The notes below the pieces were generated by a model. It was not told the DNA's origin. It saw only the letters and a list, made by a program, of their open reading frames with translations, and did no database searches. Of a stretch of DNA of 64,000 nt, positions 33,691 through 46,613 are shown one piece after another. Source of the stretch: Phycomyces nitens (Eukaryota > Mucoromycota > Mucoromycetes > Mucorales > Phycomycetaceae); the NCBI GenBank assembly GCA_022702545.1, contig JAHRBC010000004.1, positions 2,108,001-2,172,000 on the forward strand, written 5' to 3'. The position numbers and the translations under genes are program-made. Numbering within the stretch: the stretch's first letter is position 1; every line of letters begins with the position of its first letter.

Positions 33691-34420
33691 TAGAGGAAAA
33701 GCCTCTGCGTAAAAATCCAGGATTATTACCCCTAGAGATAAAAGGTATTTGGAGATGATTGTTGAGATGAATCCCCATCAAACTTTGGATGAGATTACAA
33801 AGGACATGAGGACATTATCAAAGCTGTCATTTCAAATGATACTGGTAGCAATACTTTGCGCACCCTTGACTACAGTTGCTGTATTGCGTTGCTAAATCTT
33901 TCCTAACTCGGGCAAACATGGTTACAAGATAGAATTGGGCTAGAGAGATAATGAATTGAAAAAAAAATAGAAGACTGTGATCTGGAGTAGTGATGAGTCT
34001 CGCTTTACTCTTTTTAAAAGAGATGGACAAGATTATGCGTGGAGGAAGCCTGGCGAGAAGTACTTACTAGACTGACTTTGCCTAAAAATTCTGGGAGATG
34101 GATAATCGGTAATTGTGTGGGGATGTATTTGGTCTGGAGGTGCTGTATTGTCTTTCTAGACGGCAAAATGAATGCAAGACAAATTCAAGCCATTCTAGGA
34201 TATGTAATATAACGAGCTTGGCAGTTATCAATTCCAAAAAAAAAAAAGAAGAAGACAATACCGCGCCGCATAAAGCTTCCATGTCAGCAAACTGTAAAAA
34301 TAGACTTGGATGTTCTGGATTGGATGACAATATGTGCTCGAGATCATTCCAACCTACAACGCTAATACGATTGAAAGATTATGTAGGAAATATTGGCTCT
34401 CACTATGCATAATATACCAA
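33691..34420 (+). pseudogene. Tc1/mariner transposase relic 1
   Basis: Several frames of the plus strand line up with a Tc1-like transposase. A helix-turn-helix part contains MIVEMNPHQTLDEITKDM. The first catalytic region is SSDESRFTLFKRDGQDYAWRKPGEKYL, and VIVWGCIWSGG follows in another frame. The second catalytic region is EEDNTAPHKASM with LGCSGLDD. Frameshifts and stops between these segments show long decay. No terminal repeats were found. Confidence 0.8.
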
Positions 34421-35247
34421 CTTTAGAGAAATATAAAGGTGACTATCCCATATCAAATAAATGGCTTGCTTTTATTACATAGACTACATGAGATATGCTT
34501 CATGATTAAAAAAAAATCCTAGATCGATTGCCCTTTGGTCCCATTTTTTTATACAGTCAAACCTTTAAGAAAATAAAATCTGTGCTACTCAAGAAAGACA
34601 CAACTTGTTAAACTCATGGGATTAGTATAAATCTTCTGGACAGAAATGACAAAACCAATACTCTCACTCTCCATAACCAAGGCTGGATAAGATGTACTGT
34701 AGTATACTTGTTGCCAATTCATACGATTTTTTCTCTTTTGGCTTTGGCTTTCTTATTTTCCTATTTTGTATATTTTCAGGTACCGCATGTAAGAGAGCTT
34801 CAAAAATTATTATCGTTATTTTGTATAGTTTGTATTATAAATATCTAAAGATGCGAAATAAATTTTTGGAGACACTTGGGGACCTTTAGTGCGTGCACAT
34901 ACAAATACTGTATCTACATCTACGTCATCAATTACTTACAAGAGTTTGTAGTAAAAAGTTGTTTTGAGAATAGCAAATCTAAAAAACAAGTTTGATGTCC
35001 ACGGTAATCCAAACCGTTAGTTTTCAAACGAGTAGTATTAAAAAATAGAATATAAAAATGGACGGTCCATGAGAGATCGAGTGAATGTGACTCGTTTTGT
35101 TTTCGTCATCTTTGGCCCATTCTCGACAAGGTGGGTGATGATGTGAAAATGGGCGTTGTTTAAATTAATATAGAAAAAAAATTAAGTGACTATTGTTTTT
35201 TAAAGACGTACTCCGCAAAAAAACTATATAAAGAATGGATTTTTTGC
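34421..35247. other. Intergenic, AT-rich
   Basis: No gene or repeat that I can support. Confidence 0.4.
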
Positions 35248-35502
35248 ATGCTTGACAAAATATTATTCCTTTTCCTCTTAATCATCCTTGCTTTCTTGTC
35301 AAGAAAGAAGCTTATCCCGGCCGGAACTCCTTTGAATAAACATGTTTATTCACTAAGGATTCCCGTACCCAAAGACTCTACACCAAAGGTAATTATCACC
35401 ATTTCGATTTTGTTTTGATCGCAGCCCAATTGCGAGAATACAAGTGATGATAAAGCTTTAGCATGGCATAGTTCAACTGACAGGGGACTTACTACCCTCT
35501 GA
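35248..35502 (+). CDS. Candidate small gene, 72 aa with hydrophobic N-terminus
   Basis: Exon 1 (35248-35388) and exon 2 (35425-35502) join across a 36-nt GT-AG interval into a 72-residue frame. It starts MLDKILFLFLLIILAFLS, a strong signal peptide or signal anchor, followed by a basic and then Asp/Thr-containing tail with one Cys. The intron would be unusually short and the TATA-like box at 35224 is very close to the ATG. Treat as a weak prediction. Confidence 0.28.
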
Positions 35503-36921
35503 GTGTTGACTTCAAAATTCTTTCGCTCCTATCTGATACATTCTCGATTACAATTATGTTGCGATCATATCAATCATATCATATCATACAATGAAACTTA
35601 TCTCCTTCTTGTATAGTCTTTCAAAACCATTTTTTCTTCGTCATAAAAAAGTGGCTTTGCCCAGGTGAGGTAGTTAGAATGTCCTAGCAAGGGGGAACTC
35701 GGTCACAAGTACCCTTGCCAATGTTTGATATAATAAAAAAAAGTTTTAAACAAATACAAAATTATCGATACTTTCAAAATGCTGTCCTTTTTTTCGAAAA
35801 AGAATAATATAGATGTGATTTGGCCAATTTAATTTGCAATCAATCTATGAGCTTGTCTATAATCTTTTTTTTTTAAAAAAAAAGAGGCGTAGTGACCATG
35901 TAATGCAAATGTATTACAGGAGTACATGTCAATTGTTCAATTTCGTCAAATAACTATTTTTTTTTGTTTATTCTAAATTATCAAACCAATCCATACTTTT
36001 CACTGGGATTTGCCGCTCAATAGTCAATTGGCCCCAAACGTTTGAGCTTGCTAATCGCACATTTCTTTGAGTGTAATTCAATGTAAATTTAAAGATTTTG
36101 TACCGGCAAAAGTATACATGGGAAGCTTTGAATATCGATTAGTATATCGAATGTAAAGAATGTTTTTAATCTAGACATTACGATCTGGCCCATGGTAATA
36201 TTATCACCAGATTGATTTATTGGCATTGATTCTGACATTGGCCAAATATATTTATTAAAGGTATCGATCGAAAATCGTGTTTGAGAATATATAGACTACT
36301 AATTGGTATCCTAAACAAAGTGGGTTTATATGACATTTGGCTTCAAGTCCTGGCTTATATCTATCCATCTGGCCAACAAAAATAAATACTTAATATCAAT
36401 GAATATGATAAATAACCTACTTTTAGCTATAGGTCATCAATCTAAAGATGTAATTCTGTTGGCTATAACAAAAACAGCACAAATATATCAATGTTGCAAT
36501 TGACCATTTCAAATATATATAAAAACATTCAAAGACCTTGATAGAGTAGGTGCTAAACTTGATTCATGTTTAAAGCAAAAAGAAAAAAAGAATGCGCAAC
36601 AGTTTCCTTGTTGCAACTAATGTTCAATTCTGGTGATTCTCATTAGTTAATCACAACCTTGAGTGTATAGTGTGGGTCTAGAAATGTCTTTTATTATCAA
36701 AAACTGAATCGATATGGCATCTGGGTGTATTGTTTTTGGAGAAATGAATATTATTTTATAAAAATTTAATTGGAAATTATAATGGGCTCATTGACTACAG
36801 TTTCATTGCTCATTTGGGAGATAAATATTCTTAACAATAACAATAATAATAATAAGAATATATATATTATAAATCATTACTAGAGTTTTTCTACAGAGTA
36901 AAAACCCTGATAGATAATTAA
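35503..36921. other. Intergenic, AT-rich; palindromic T/A tract
   Basis: No gene seen. A run of ten T followed by nine A occurs at 35865-35883 and is followed by GAG; similar tracts recur at 53095 and 58612. Confidence 0.45.
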
Positions 36922-39900
36922 TTAAACAAAACAAGGAAGCAATGAAAATGGCTGCAATGGCGTGGTCTCACTGAGCTCGAGAGCATAGAAAAGACAATGT
37001 TTTGCCTGCTCAATTTTCCCTTGCTTTTGATATATTGTGCCCAGCATATACCTAGCAAAAATATAATCAACGTGAGAGGACTATTCCCAAAGTCAACATC
37101 TTTATTGCTTACCATGCTTCTGAAGAGTCCCAGCCACTTCCAGATGTAGTCTTGACCAAGAGAAACTCGGCAAGCTCGGGTTCTTGCTTGGCAAGGTACA
37201 CATTCGCCAATGCAACTTGGGATCCAACATGGTTTGGATCAAGATTAAGTGCCTTTTTAAAGGAGTCGATTCCAGCATCATCCCATCCTCTCAAAAGATT
37301 GAGCCTGTTCACCTTGATGCACAAAACACCCAGTTGATACCATACAGATGGATCAGAGATATTCATTTCCTCAGTCTCTGAAATAACTCCCATGGCATCA
37401 TCAATAAGCCCGGCACGGATATAAGTGCTTGCAACCATTAGCCATAACTTCATCAAAAGAGTGTTCCATCGATGTCTTTGATGAGAAACAAACGTTGTGG
37501 ATTGATTTGACGTCTTGGACCGAGTTTCAAAGGCCACGTTGCTTTTAATCTGGCGGTAAGCGCTGTGCATATTGCTCACACTGTTTTTGCTTCCAAACAC
37601 GTAAGAAGACATGACGGTAGGGGCTAGAGAGACATTGGCCAATTCACGAGTAATTGCAGCAGATTGCTTGGCTTCCCTTTGATTTGCTAGATTTAGGCGA
37701 GACATATTAATGGATTATTATTTTTTTGAATTAAATGTCATGATTGACAATTGACTTACCAGCAGATTCTTTCTTTGTATCCTTTACAATCGAAACAGAT
37801 GAATTTCCCGGAAATATTGTTACTTGACTATTACTGATACGCTTCATAATATTTATGTCTATAAAACTACGCTGTTTTGATTTAAACTTGGTAGCTCCCA
37901 GAGTGTCAGTGGAATCTTGTGGAGAGACAGGTAGTTCAGGAACCTTGTCTGCATTTTCGTCTTTATCCTGCGGTATTTTTGTGGCAAATGCTTTTAGGGT
38001 TTCCATCTCACTCAGCAGAGGCGAGGTTGGGATCGGGATATCACTTGGAAGTGGCGGCTCAGGCATATTCCGTGGGTAATCTAATGATGTTTTTCGACTC
38101 TGTGTACGCTTGCGTGTAACAGACTGTGTTCGTGTACTTGAAGATCTCGGAATGGCTGTTATTAGTCCAAGCTGCTCTTCGGTTCCGATTCTTGACTGAC
38201 GGAAAGAGCTTATGGATGTGGGAGATGTGGGGGATGCAGGGTATTCTGGAGATGTCGGACGACTCGAATTTTTAGAGATGGATGTAACCAGCCCAAGTTG
38301 TTCCTCAGTACCGAGTCTTGGCTGGCGAGGAGAGGTTGGTGAAAGAGGATTGTTAGAGGTCTTTGGAATATCGGTCTTGATCTTTTTGAGACTGTTTTTC
38401 TTTGGGGGGAAACGTGGGGTTCGTGTAGGAAGATCACTGCTACTTAGACCTAAACTTTGGGATAGTTTTGAATATATGGCAAATAATTCCGGGTAGAGCT
38501 TAAGTATGGCTCTTGGACCTTCTAGGACCTCCAAAAAGTATATTTGGGACATGCGCGTGGTAAGGTATGCCTCGGCGGTCTCAAAGTAATATCGACTGCA
38601 TTTAGTTTCACCAGCCCACGACAGTACAATGTTGTTGATATCTAGAGTAGGAATATCAATGTCACACTCCTTTAGGCCAGCCTCAATTGTTTCTAGAGAT
38701 TCAAAGACGGATTTGTACTGCTTGCAAGAGCAAAGAAGAGCCAGTAGATGCCATGAAGGAAGATGTTCGGGGTTCAGCTCAATAGACTTGGCAATCGAGA
38801 CGCCCGCGGCCTTTGTGTCTCTGGTCTGTGCCTGTGCCAAGGCAAGTTCATAGTATCCCTGCCAAGAGCAAGGGTTTGTTTTCACAGACGCCTTTAGTGA
38901 TTCTATAGATCCAATAAAGTGCTCGGAACGTGAGGTTTCGTCAGCACCTAAATAATAAAAAAGAGGAGCAATTAGTAATCATGTGTAAATGAGCGACTTT
39001 TTTTTATCTTGGTGATAAAATAGTCAAAGCTAATATTTACTCTGAGTTCCCAAGAGACACAAGGATACGCCATGAGCTAGATAGCATTGGGCTAACATTT
39101 CATTGTCTTTGGTCCTCACAAGCGAGATCTTTTGATATAGTGTGAGAGCCAGTTCAGAAATGGTTGCGGCCAGGATACCACTCTTGTACTCTCTTCCATA
39201 CAACTGTGCGCCAGCCAATAGAACCGAAATGACATGTAACTCGTTTTCTTTACTTGCGCTGGACTCTGAACTCCACCCTACGTCTCCTTCCACAGATGAG
39301 AGTGCGTCCAGTCTGGTTTGGACTTGAGAAGCCCTTTCTTCAGGACTGATTTTGGTGACGGTTGTCTGGTCAGACTCTGATGCATCATAATCGGTCTTGT
39401 CAATATCAGGAAGGCCGATTAGCTCGGTATAGGATCGCAAGGCATAAAGTGCTTCTTCAAATTCGCCGAGTCGTATGAGAACAAAAAACTTGTGTCGCAT
39501 TACGCTAGGATTGTTAAACGTTATCTCCTTGACGTCGTAAAGAAACTATGTAATAATAAAAAAAGAGGTTAGGGATAGGTTGGGTGGATTTAAAGACCAA
39601 GTATTTCAAAAAAAAACAACAACAACATCATCATCATCTTACTTGATTGACCCGTTGGACATCAGTATTGTCGCCCCAGCCAATAACGCGATGACCTTCC
39701 ATAGTAATATCTACAAGCTCTGATACCCTGTAGCTGAGCATCCTTGGATTCAAATAGAGCTTTAGAGATGTCAAGAGGTTCCTGAAGAGATTCATGAGTT
39801 TGCAAAACTCTTTGAAAGCCAGTCGTTGATCTGTGCCTTTTGAATGCTCATTTTCAGTAGGCGCATATACCGAAACGCTAAAGACAAGAATTACATGTGA

Positions 39901-41313
39901 GAACTCGCTCTAATTCTGCAACTAATATTACATACTTATCACCAGCCGTAGACTGCTCAGTAGGCTCGGGAATATAATCATCGTCTTGGCATATCTGGAC
40001 AAGGTATCGTGCCGTATGTCTGAAAATCACCCACCGTTTATGGATACGCCAATGGACAGGCCAGTGAGTAGAGACCATTTGAACATAGGCCCGCATAGCC
40101 TGCAAAGTTGTCTCGGTTGGAGCACTGGAAACAGATGTCGCCTGTTAGAATACAATTCAACCAAATCACAATATAAAACTCACTCTATACGAAGCCTCAA
40201 AAGAATATTTCGATAGAGGCATTCCTCTATCCAAAACGATAGGGATTCGCTTTTCTCTGTCAGGTGTTTGTTCGCCACGTCCCAGGCACTGTTGTAGCAC
40301 CCCAGAGCTGCCTCAACATCGCCTTCCATTTCAAAACAAAAACCTTTTTTTTTGGTTGTTGCACAATATAAATGTAGCTTCATGAGTACGACCTTGTCTT
40401 CATTTAACTTTAGTAAATCAAAATCTCCAATTTCTCACCCTTTATTATTCGTGCCTGGACCAAAAGAACAAGACCGTAGCCGGCGTTAACGTCTTCTAGT
40501 GGAAGGGCAAGTTTATTTAGTGACTCAAGGGCCTTTGTGTACCGTCCGGATTCACAGTATATTCTGGCAACGATGATTTTCGAAAACTAGGAATATGAGT
40601 ATTGTGTATTAGCCAAAACGCCCTTTGGTCCGTGAGTTTCTTTCTTTGGACTCTTGCAACGTAGCACTGTCCCCAAGAAGATTTATTCTTATTCCCATTA
40701 TACCTGAGCTTGCCAATCATCTGGTGATTCAAGTATTTGGCTTTTGGCGTGTCTTTGGACGACTGTTTCCAATCGCTTCAAATAACTCTGGACCTGGCTA
40801 ACCGTCAGTCTAGGTTGGATTGTTATAAGATGGGGTCCATCATTCACATAGTCAATATCAGCTCGGGTTGATTCGAATGAGAATATGATCCCGGTGGGCT
40901 CGCGTGAACTTGCGGACCGTTTAAATCTAGAGGTTGGCAAGCTTGTGGAGCTTGTTAGGCCAGAGTCCTGCAATGTGTTTGTACTTTGGCTGGGAGGAGT
41001 GTTGCCCTGAGAACTGGTTCCTAGACCACTTTCTGTTTCCTTTGGTTGGATCTGATATTCATTGCGTATTTGGCAAAGAACGGCTATAAACTCGGCTTCT
41101 ACACACACAGTCGTCTCGAGAACTTGATTTTGTCGATACACAGAAATTATAAGTCTAGAATGGCAATGTTTTGATTGTTACTCTCGCCATACCTGATTCG
41201 TTGGGATGGTACTTCTTGTATCGTTTTGCAAGTTCGGGTATGGCCTGCCAATCACCCTTGCAGCGGGCAGCGTCGAGCTCAGCGGCTGCCTGGCGAGCCC
41301 TTGATGTGTCCAT
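36922..41313 (-). CDS. ypp1: YPP1/TTC7-like TPR protein (PI4-kinase complex subunit)
   Basis: A gene of about ten exons starts at 41313 with a helix-rich N-terminus typical of TTC7/Ypp1 (ARCKGDWQAIPELAKRYKKYHP). TPR-like repeats follow, strongest at the C-terminus (WYQLGVLCIKVN, ALNLDPNHVGSQVALANVYL and YMLGTIYQKQGKIEQAKHCLFYALEL), ending at the TAA of 36922-36924. A long disordered Ser/Pro/Thr insertion lies around 37800-38440 and carries a duplicated GTEEQLGL motif. Ypp1 with Efr3 holds the Stt4-type PI4-kinase at the plasma membrane; that is family knowledge, not seen directly. The C-terminal SEAWYMLGxIYQKQG-type repeat is the clearest family mark. Intron 1 seems to use an AAG acceptor. 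The exon count is approximate. Confidence 0.85.
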
Positions 41314-41893
41314 GTGAATAGAAAGTATGATGAGAGAAAAAGAGAGGACGGTGGGAAGTATAGGTTTCTTAATGCCAATTTTGAAAGAGGTATTTGGTTA
41401 GGAGCCTCGTGTTTTGAGTGAGATGAATAAGAGAAACTCGTCTAAAACAGGTCACTTCTTTATTTAAATAAATATAAATGAACCGCACATGGTTCTTATG
41501 ATACTTGAGAACAAAATGTGATAGAGACCAAGAGCTAGAGTCAATATACAAGGCAAACTAAATGCCTCCCCCTCCCCGCTTCCCCCCAGCTCCCCACCGG
41601 TCAAGAATAGCACCAGGCTTCTCTCTTTTGCCCAAAGAAACCTTTAAGCCACTTGGAGTGTGCTCTTGGTGTAATCGCCACAAAGGCTGGTCTTGTTTGA
41701 CAGACAAGAGAATCTAGTTCTCTTTGCCAAAAGTCGTCTATTGGACTTGGCAGGCAACACAGTATAAAAAAAAGTTTTTTTTTAAATAAGATAACGGAAA
41801 TAATATTCTCTTTGTGTATTGTATTTTTGTATTGTAGAAATATGCGCCATAAACACAGACGCCTCGACTGTATCTCTTTTAAAGACATACTGT

Positions 41894-42699
<806 letters not shown>

Positions 42700-44014
42700 G
42701 TTTAGAGTGATGATGTGGTGGGTTTTTTGGGTCTTAAGAGTGATAAAGGTAAAGGAGAAGGCACCGCGTCCATTTGTCTAGACACAGCACCTGGCACAAG
42801 CTGACGTCGATCCACTGTTCAAAGTCGGACGCTCCTACTCCGCACCCCGCTCTCCTCACCGCTCCGTTTGTGTCCTGGACAAGAGAGCTGTTTTTATGGC
42901 TAAAACAAGTGGACTGGACGGCTGGTTGGGCTGACTGGTACATGGTATCGTGTTCTCTAGGCTGCTTGTAAGAAGAAGGTCTGGAGATATCAGGTAAAGA
43001 AATGGTCGATAGGGCTTTGGTCATACCCTGAGGGTCATATTGGCTTGTCTTTCGTGGGTTAGATGCGACCATTGGGTGAATTTATCTGCTGTTCCAGAAA
43101 ACAGCCTGCAATAACCAGTAAGATCTCGTAATCCAACAGGCTTAGGATTTTCTTGGTTTTTTTTTTTTTTTGATCAATACACACACACACACACACATTG
43201 GCAAATAGGCACATTCTTACTCCTTTTTCATATCCCTAAATACAAATGGCCAATCGAAACAGTTCTTGCTATCTTGCTTGACAGATATATATATGTATTT
43301 TATTAGTTTCAGGAGGAAGAGTCAAGTATTCCATGTATGGCCTATTATATATTGTGATTGGCTTCCAATTCATGATTTCCACCAAATCTGCCTATCTCTC
43401 TTTTCTTTAGTTTGTTCTGGCCATCTTTTTATATATATATATCCCATTTAGCTCTGCTTGACGTCTTTTAGTCTCAAAGAGCTCAACAGTCCTGCCCCTC
43501 CTTTAGCCCCTCCTCCTTTCTTATGCACCCTGTTTCTCAGACTACAAGCCAAAATGTGCGCTTTTGATTCACCAACTCCTTGAGCACAACCAACCAGTCT
43601 CTTTGGAACTCTTGTTGCCCTCTTTATTTCCCCTCCCCAATCCTATCCCCAGAAACTGTTTTCAGTGGCACTCTTTAAAATGAACGGAAGAAATTGGTGG
43701 GACTTGAAGATCGAGACAGGCACTCTATTTCATTTCCCGCACAAGAGCGCTTCTTTCTTTGATTTCAATTCAGTTCTTTAAGATGTATCCCTTCCTTGAC
43801 AGCTCACTCTCTTGCCCACGCCCTTTTGGATATCACTCACTCCTACTGACCGAGGATCCAATATGATTTTGCTCTGCTGTGGGAAACCAATCGAGTGCTT
43901 GTGTGACTCGTTTCATGACGCAGCCTGTGGGCCAATCGATGATGAGGTGTCTATCAAAGTGAAAAATAATCACTTGGTTATTTAGTTAAAAAGGAAAGCA
44001 ACAAGTGACAGCCA
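42700..44014. promoter_or_regulatory. Shared divergent upstream region of ARF1 and ADA2
   Basis: A 1.3-kb interval between two divergent housekeeping genes must contain both promoters. It holds pyrimidine-rich tracts (43480-43660), an (AC)n run at 43182-43197 and TATATA runs near 43285 and 43430. A 112-codon minus-strand frame at 42734-43072 lies just upstream of ARF1. It could be an upstream exon or an unrelated small gene, but I see no motif in it. Confidence 0.5.
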
Positions 44015-45664
44015 ATGACCATTACCCACCGACAAAAGTCTTCGGGGAGCACTCTCAACGCAAGTTCAACAACTGATTCCGGAGGGGATGACAAGGAAAC
44101 CCTTAAATACCACTGCGATGGCTGTTCCAACGACGTGACCAACACCGTCCGCATACGATGCGCTGATTCGAGCTGTCCCGACTTTGATCTCTGCGTCACA
44201 TGTTTCTGCAGTGGTGTCGAAGGCCTAAAGCACAAGACATGGCATGACTACCGGATCGTAAAGCCACACAGCTTCCCCATCTTCGCCGAGGATTGGGATG
44301 CCGATGAAGAACTGTTGTTGATCGAGGCAGCAGAGAAAAACGGGATCGGAAACTGGCAGACCATTGCAGAAGTAGTGGGCACAAAAACCAAAGAGGAATG
44401 CGAGCAGCACTACCTCGATGTATATGTCGCAAGTCCACACTGGCCCCTACCGCGCATGAATCTAACCTTTGAGGAAGCAAGCGAAGACGAGTGGAGAGAG
44501 CAGAAACGAATTCGTCTCGAACGATCCCGTGCTACCATACCTGGAGGCACCACCACAAAGCCAGCACCTCCTCCCCCATCAACCAACAACAAACCAATTA
44601 CAAGTGGCCCGGCTTACCATGAGATCCAAGGCTATATGCCTCGTCGCTTCGAGTTCGAGACGGAATATGAAAACGAAGCGGAGCAGTCGGTCAAGGACAT
44701 GGTATTCAACGACGAAGACACCCAAGAGGAGATTGATCTCAAGGTCATGGTTCTTGACATATACAACTCTCGTCTGGACCGGCGTATGGAACGCAAGAAG
44801 ATGATATTTGAGCGTGGCTGGCTTGATTTTAAAAAGCAACAGGCCCTGGAACGCAAACGTCAAAAAGAAGAACGCGAGATCTATCAAAAGACACGAGTAT
44901 TCTGTCGTCTCCAGACTCCCGAAGATTACGAGATGTTTGTCCAGGGATTAGTAAAAGAGCAGCAACTAAGAGATAGAATCGCAACCCTGCAAGAGTGGCG
45001 TCAGGCGGGCCTGACATCTTTCCGTCAAGGTGAACAGTACGAGCAAGAGAAACAAGATCGTCTCGGACGTCTCAAGATCATGGCCTCGCTTTCGAATGAA
45101 AAGATCAATGCCAATGGAGCTGCAGCAAATCAGCGCAACTCCTATCGTGCACAGATGGCAGCGCTCTCTGCAACAAGCAATGGAGCCAGTTACTACAAAC
45201 ACAAGCCCCCCAATCCAAGCTATAACTACTCTACGGCATCTACCTCTGCTGCTGTGGCTGCCTCGGGAGGACGCAAGCCAGCCAACCCATTGAACATTGG
45301 AGAAGCAGATGGCGTGCATCTTTTGACCGAAGAAGAGCAGGTTATGTGCTCTACCTTGCGTATCATGCCAAGGCCTTATCTGGTGATCAAGGACACCATT
45401 CTCAAGGAGTATGCCAAGCAAGGCTACATGAAGCGACGCCAGGCACGGGCACTGATCAAGATTGACGTCAATAAGACCAGTCGAATCTATGACTTTTTTG
45501 TCGAGAGTGGCTGGATCAAGGCCTTTAGGGACCCCTCTGCAGTTGTCGACAAGTCAGCCTCAGATCTAGGCGTCCAGTCCAACACCCAACCAGGCATGGC
45601 TTCCAATGGAATTGCCCACTCGCCTGGATTTGCGGGAGGTCTTCCAGCCTCTGGATCTACATAA
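44015..45664 (+). CDS. ada2: ADA2, SAGA/ADA transcriptional adaptor, 549 aa
   Basis: This uninterrupted single-exon gene has the three Ada2 modules in order. A ZZ zinc finger (residues about 32-78: YHCDGCSNDV, CADSSCPDFDLCVTC, HDYRIV) comes first. A SANT/Myb-like domain follows (about 92-140: DWDADEELLLIEAAEKNGIGNWQTIAE). The C-terminal SWIRM domain is at about 435-510 (ADGVHLLTEEEQ, IMPRPYLVIKD, RALIKIDVNKTSRIYDFFVESGWI). Ada2 binds Gcn5 and stimulates its histone acetylation in SAGA. The protein is longer than yeast Ada2, mainly through an Ala/Ser/Asn-rich linker near 360-430. The ATG chosen is the first in frame and leaves the ZZ finger complete. Confidence 0.96.
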   Translation: MTITHRQKSSGSTLNASSTTDSGGDDKETLKYHCDGCSNDVTNTVRIRCADSSCPDFDLCVTCFCSGVEGLKHKTWHDYRIVKPHSFPIFAEDWDADEELLLIEAAEKNGIGNWQTIAEVVGTKTKEECEQHYLDVYVASPHWPLPRMNLTFEEASEDEWREQKRIRLERSRATIPGGTTTKPAPPPPSTNNKPITSGPAYHEIQGYMPRRFEFETEYENEAEQSVKDMVFNDEDTQEEIDLKVMVLDIYNSRLDRRMERKKMIFERGWLDFKKQQALERKRQKEEREIYQKTRVFCRLQTPEDYEMFVQGLVKEQQLRDRIATLQEWRQAGLTSFRQGEQYEQEKQDRLGRLKIMASLSNEKINANGAAANQRNSYRAQMAALSATSNGASYYKHKPPNPSYNYSTASTSAAVAASGGRKPANPLNIGEADGVHLLTEEEQVMCSTLRIMPRPYLVIKDTILKEYAKQGYMKRRQARALIKIDVNKTSRIYDFFVESGWIKAFRDPSAVVDKSASDLGVQSNTQPGMASNGIAHSPGFAGGLPASGST

Positions 45665-46613
45665 GCTAAGCTACAGGGTCGGACCAAGACGATTTGGTCA
45701 AATTTAGTCATGTTCATATTCTCATAAACCCTTGCTTTTTTACATTCCTCACAATCTTTTTTTTAAATTCGATAAACTCTAATATGATACAAAAACCGTA
45801 CAAAATAATAACTCTCGTGGCAGCTACAAGAAGCTTTTAGATGTTAAAGACACGATGGTTGGCCTTTGTTCAGTGGGGGAAAAGAAACGTACAAGGAAAA
45901 CTGTTTCAATAAATAAATAAAAGGTGTATTCTTTGGCAGACCACTCACTCTTGGACCTAGAGATAAAAGAAACAACTTGTCATTTGGAGTAATAGATCCT
46001 ATTATTCGGTTCACAAGAGAAAACAGACGCGACAATGTTTGGTGGTAACCAAAGGAGACATATAATACAGATTACCCATCTTTAAAGGTTAAAGTAAACA
46101 GTGGGGGTCTAGGATGGTTTTGGGTCTTGGGTGTCTCTGGTCTTTATGGAAACATGAATGGGGCCAAGGTATGCCGAGATGATGCTCTTCAAACGGTGTC
46201 AAACATATACTGCTCACCTCTCTTTCTTGCTTTGGTTTCTGTATATCAAACCTATATTATCTATTCTTTTATTGCTAATTAATGTAGAGTCTGTGGGTTT
46301 ATGCTGTTGATTTAACGACATCCTCTTACATTGAACATTGCATAACCAATTCATTTTGGGCGGATCCTGTAGTTATCTATACCCAGTCGCACAGAGTGTG
46401 AATACGAGGGGGACAATGCAGGTGTAATGCAAATGTCTGTTGAACAACTAACTGTATCGTCCATGCACCAGGGATTTCTTCTATTTCTCTCTAGTTTTTT
46501 ATTTTTATTTTCAAAGACAATCAACATACACTACACACCAGGCTCCATAACAAAAATAGTACAAGTCTCCATTGATTATTGTCCAGATCCAAAGCATTTT
46601 CTCTGGGGGAAGT
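45665..46613. other. Intergenic between convergent ADA2 and FRG1
   Basis: Contains only 3' regions of two convergent genes; no further gene seen. Confidence 0.5.

Noticed and set aside
42734..43072. 112-codon frame upstream of ARF1 as a gene
   Set aside because: It overlaps the expected ARF1 promoter and leader and has no motif; mentioned only inside the regulatory entry.
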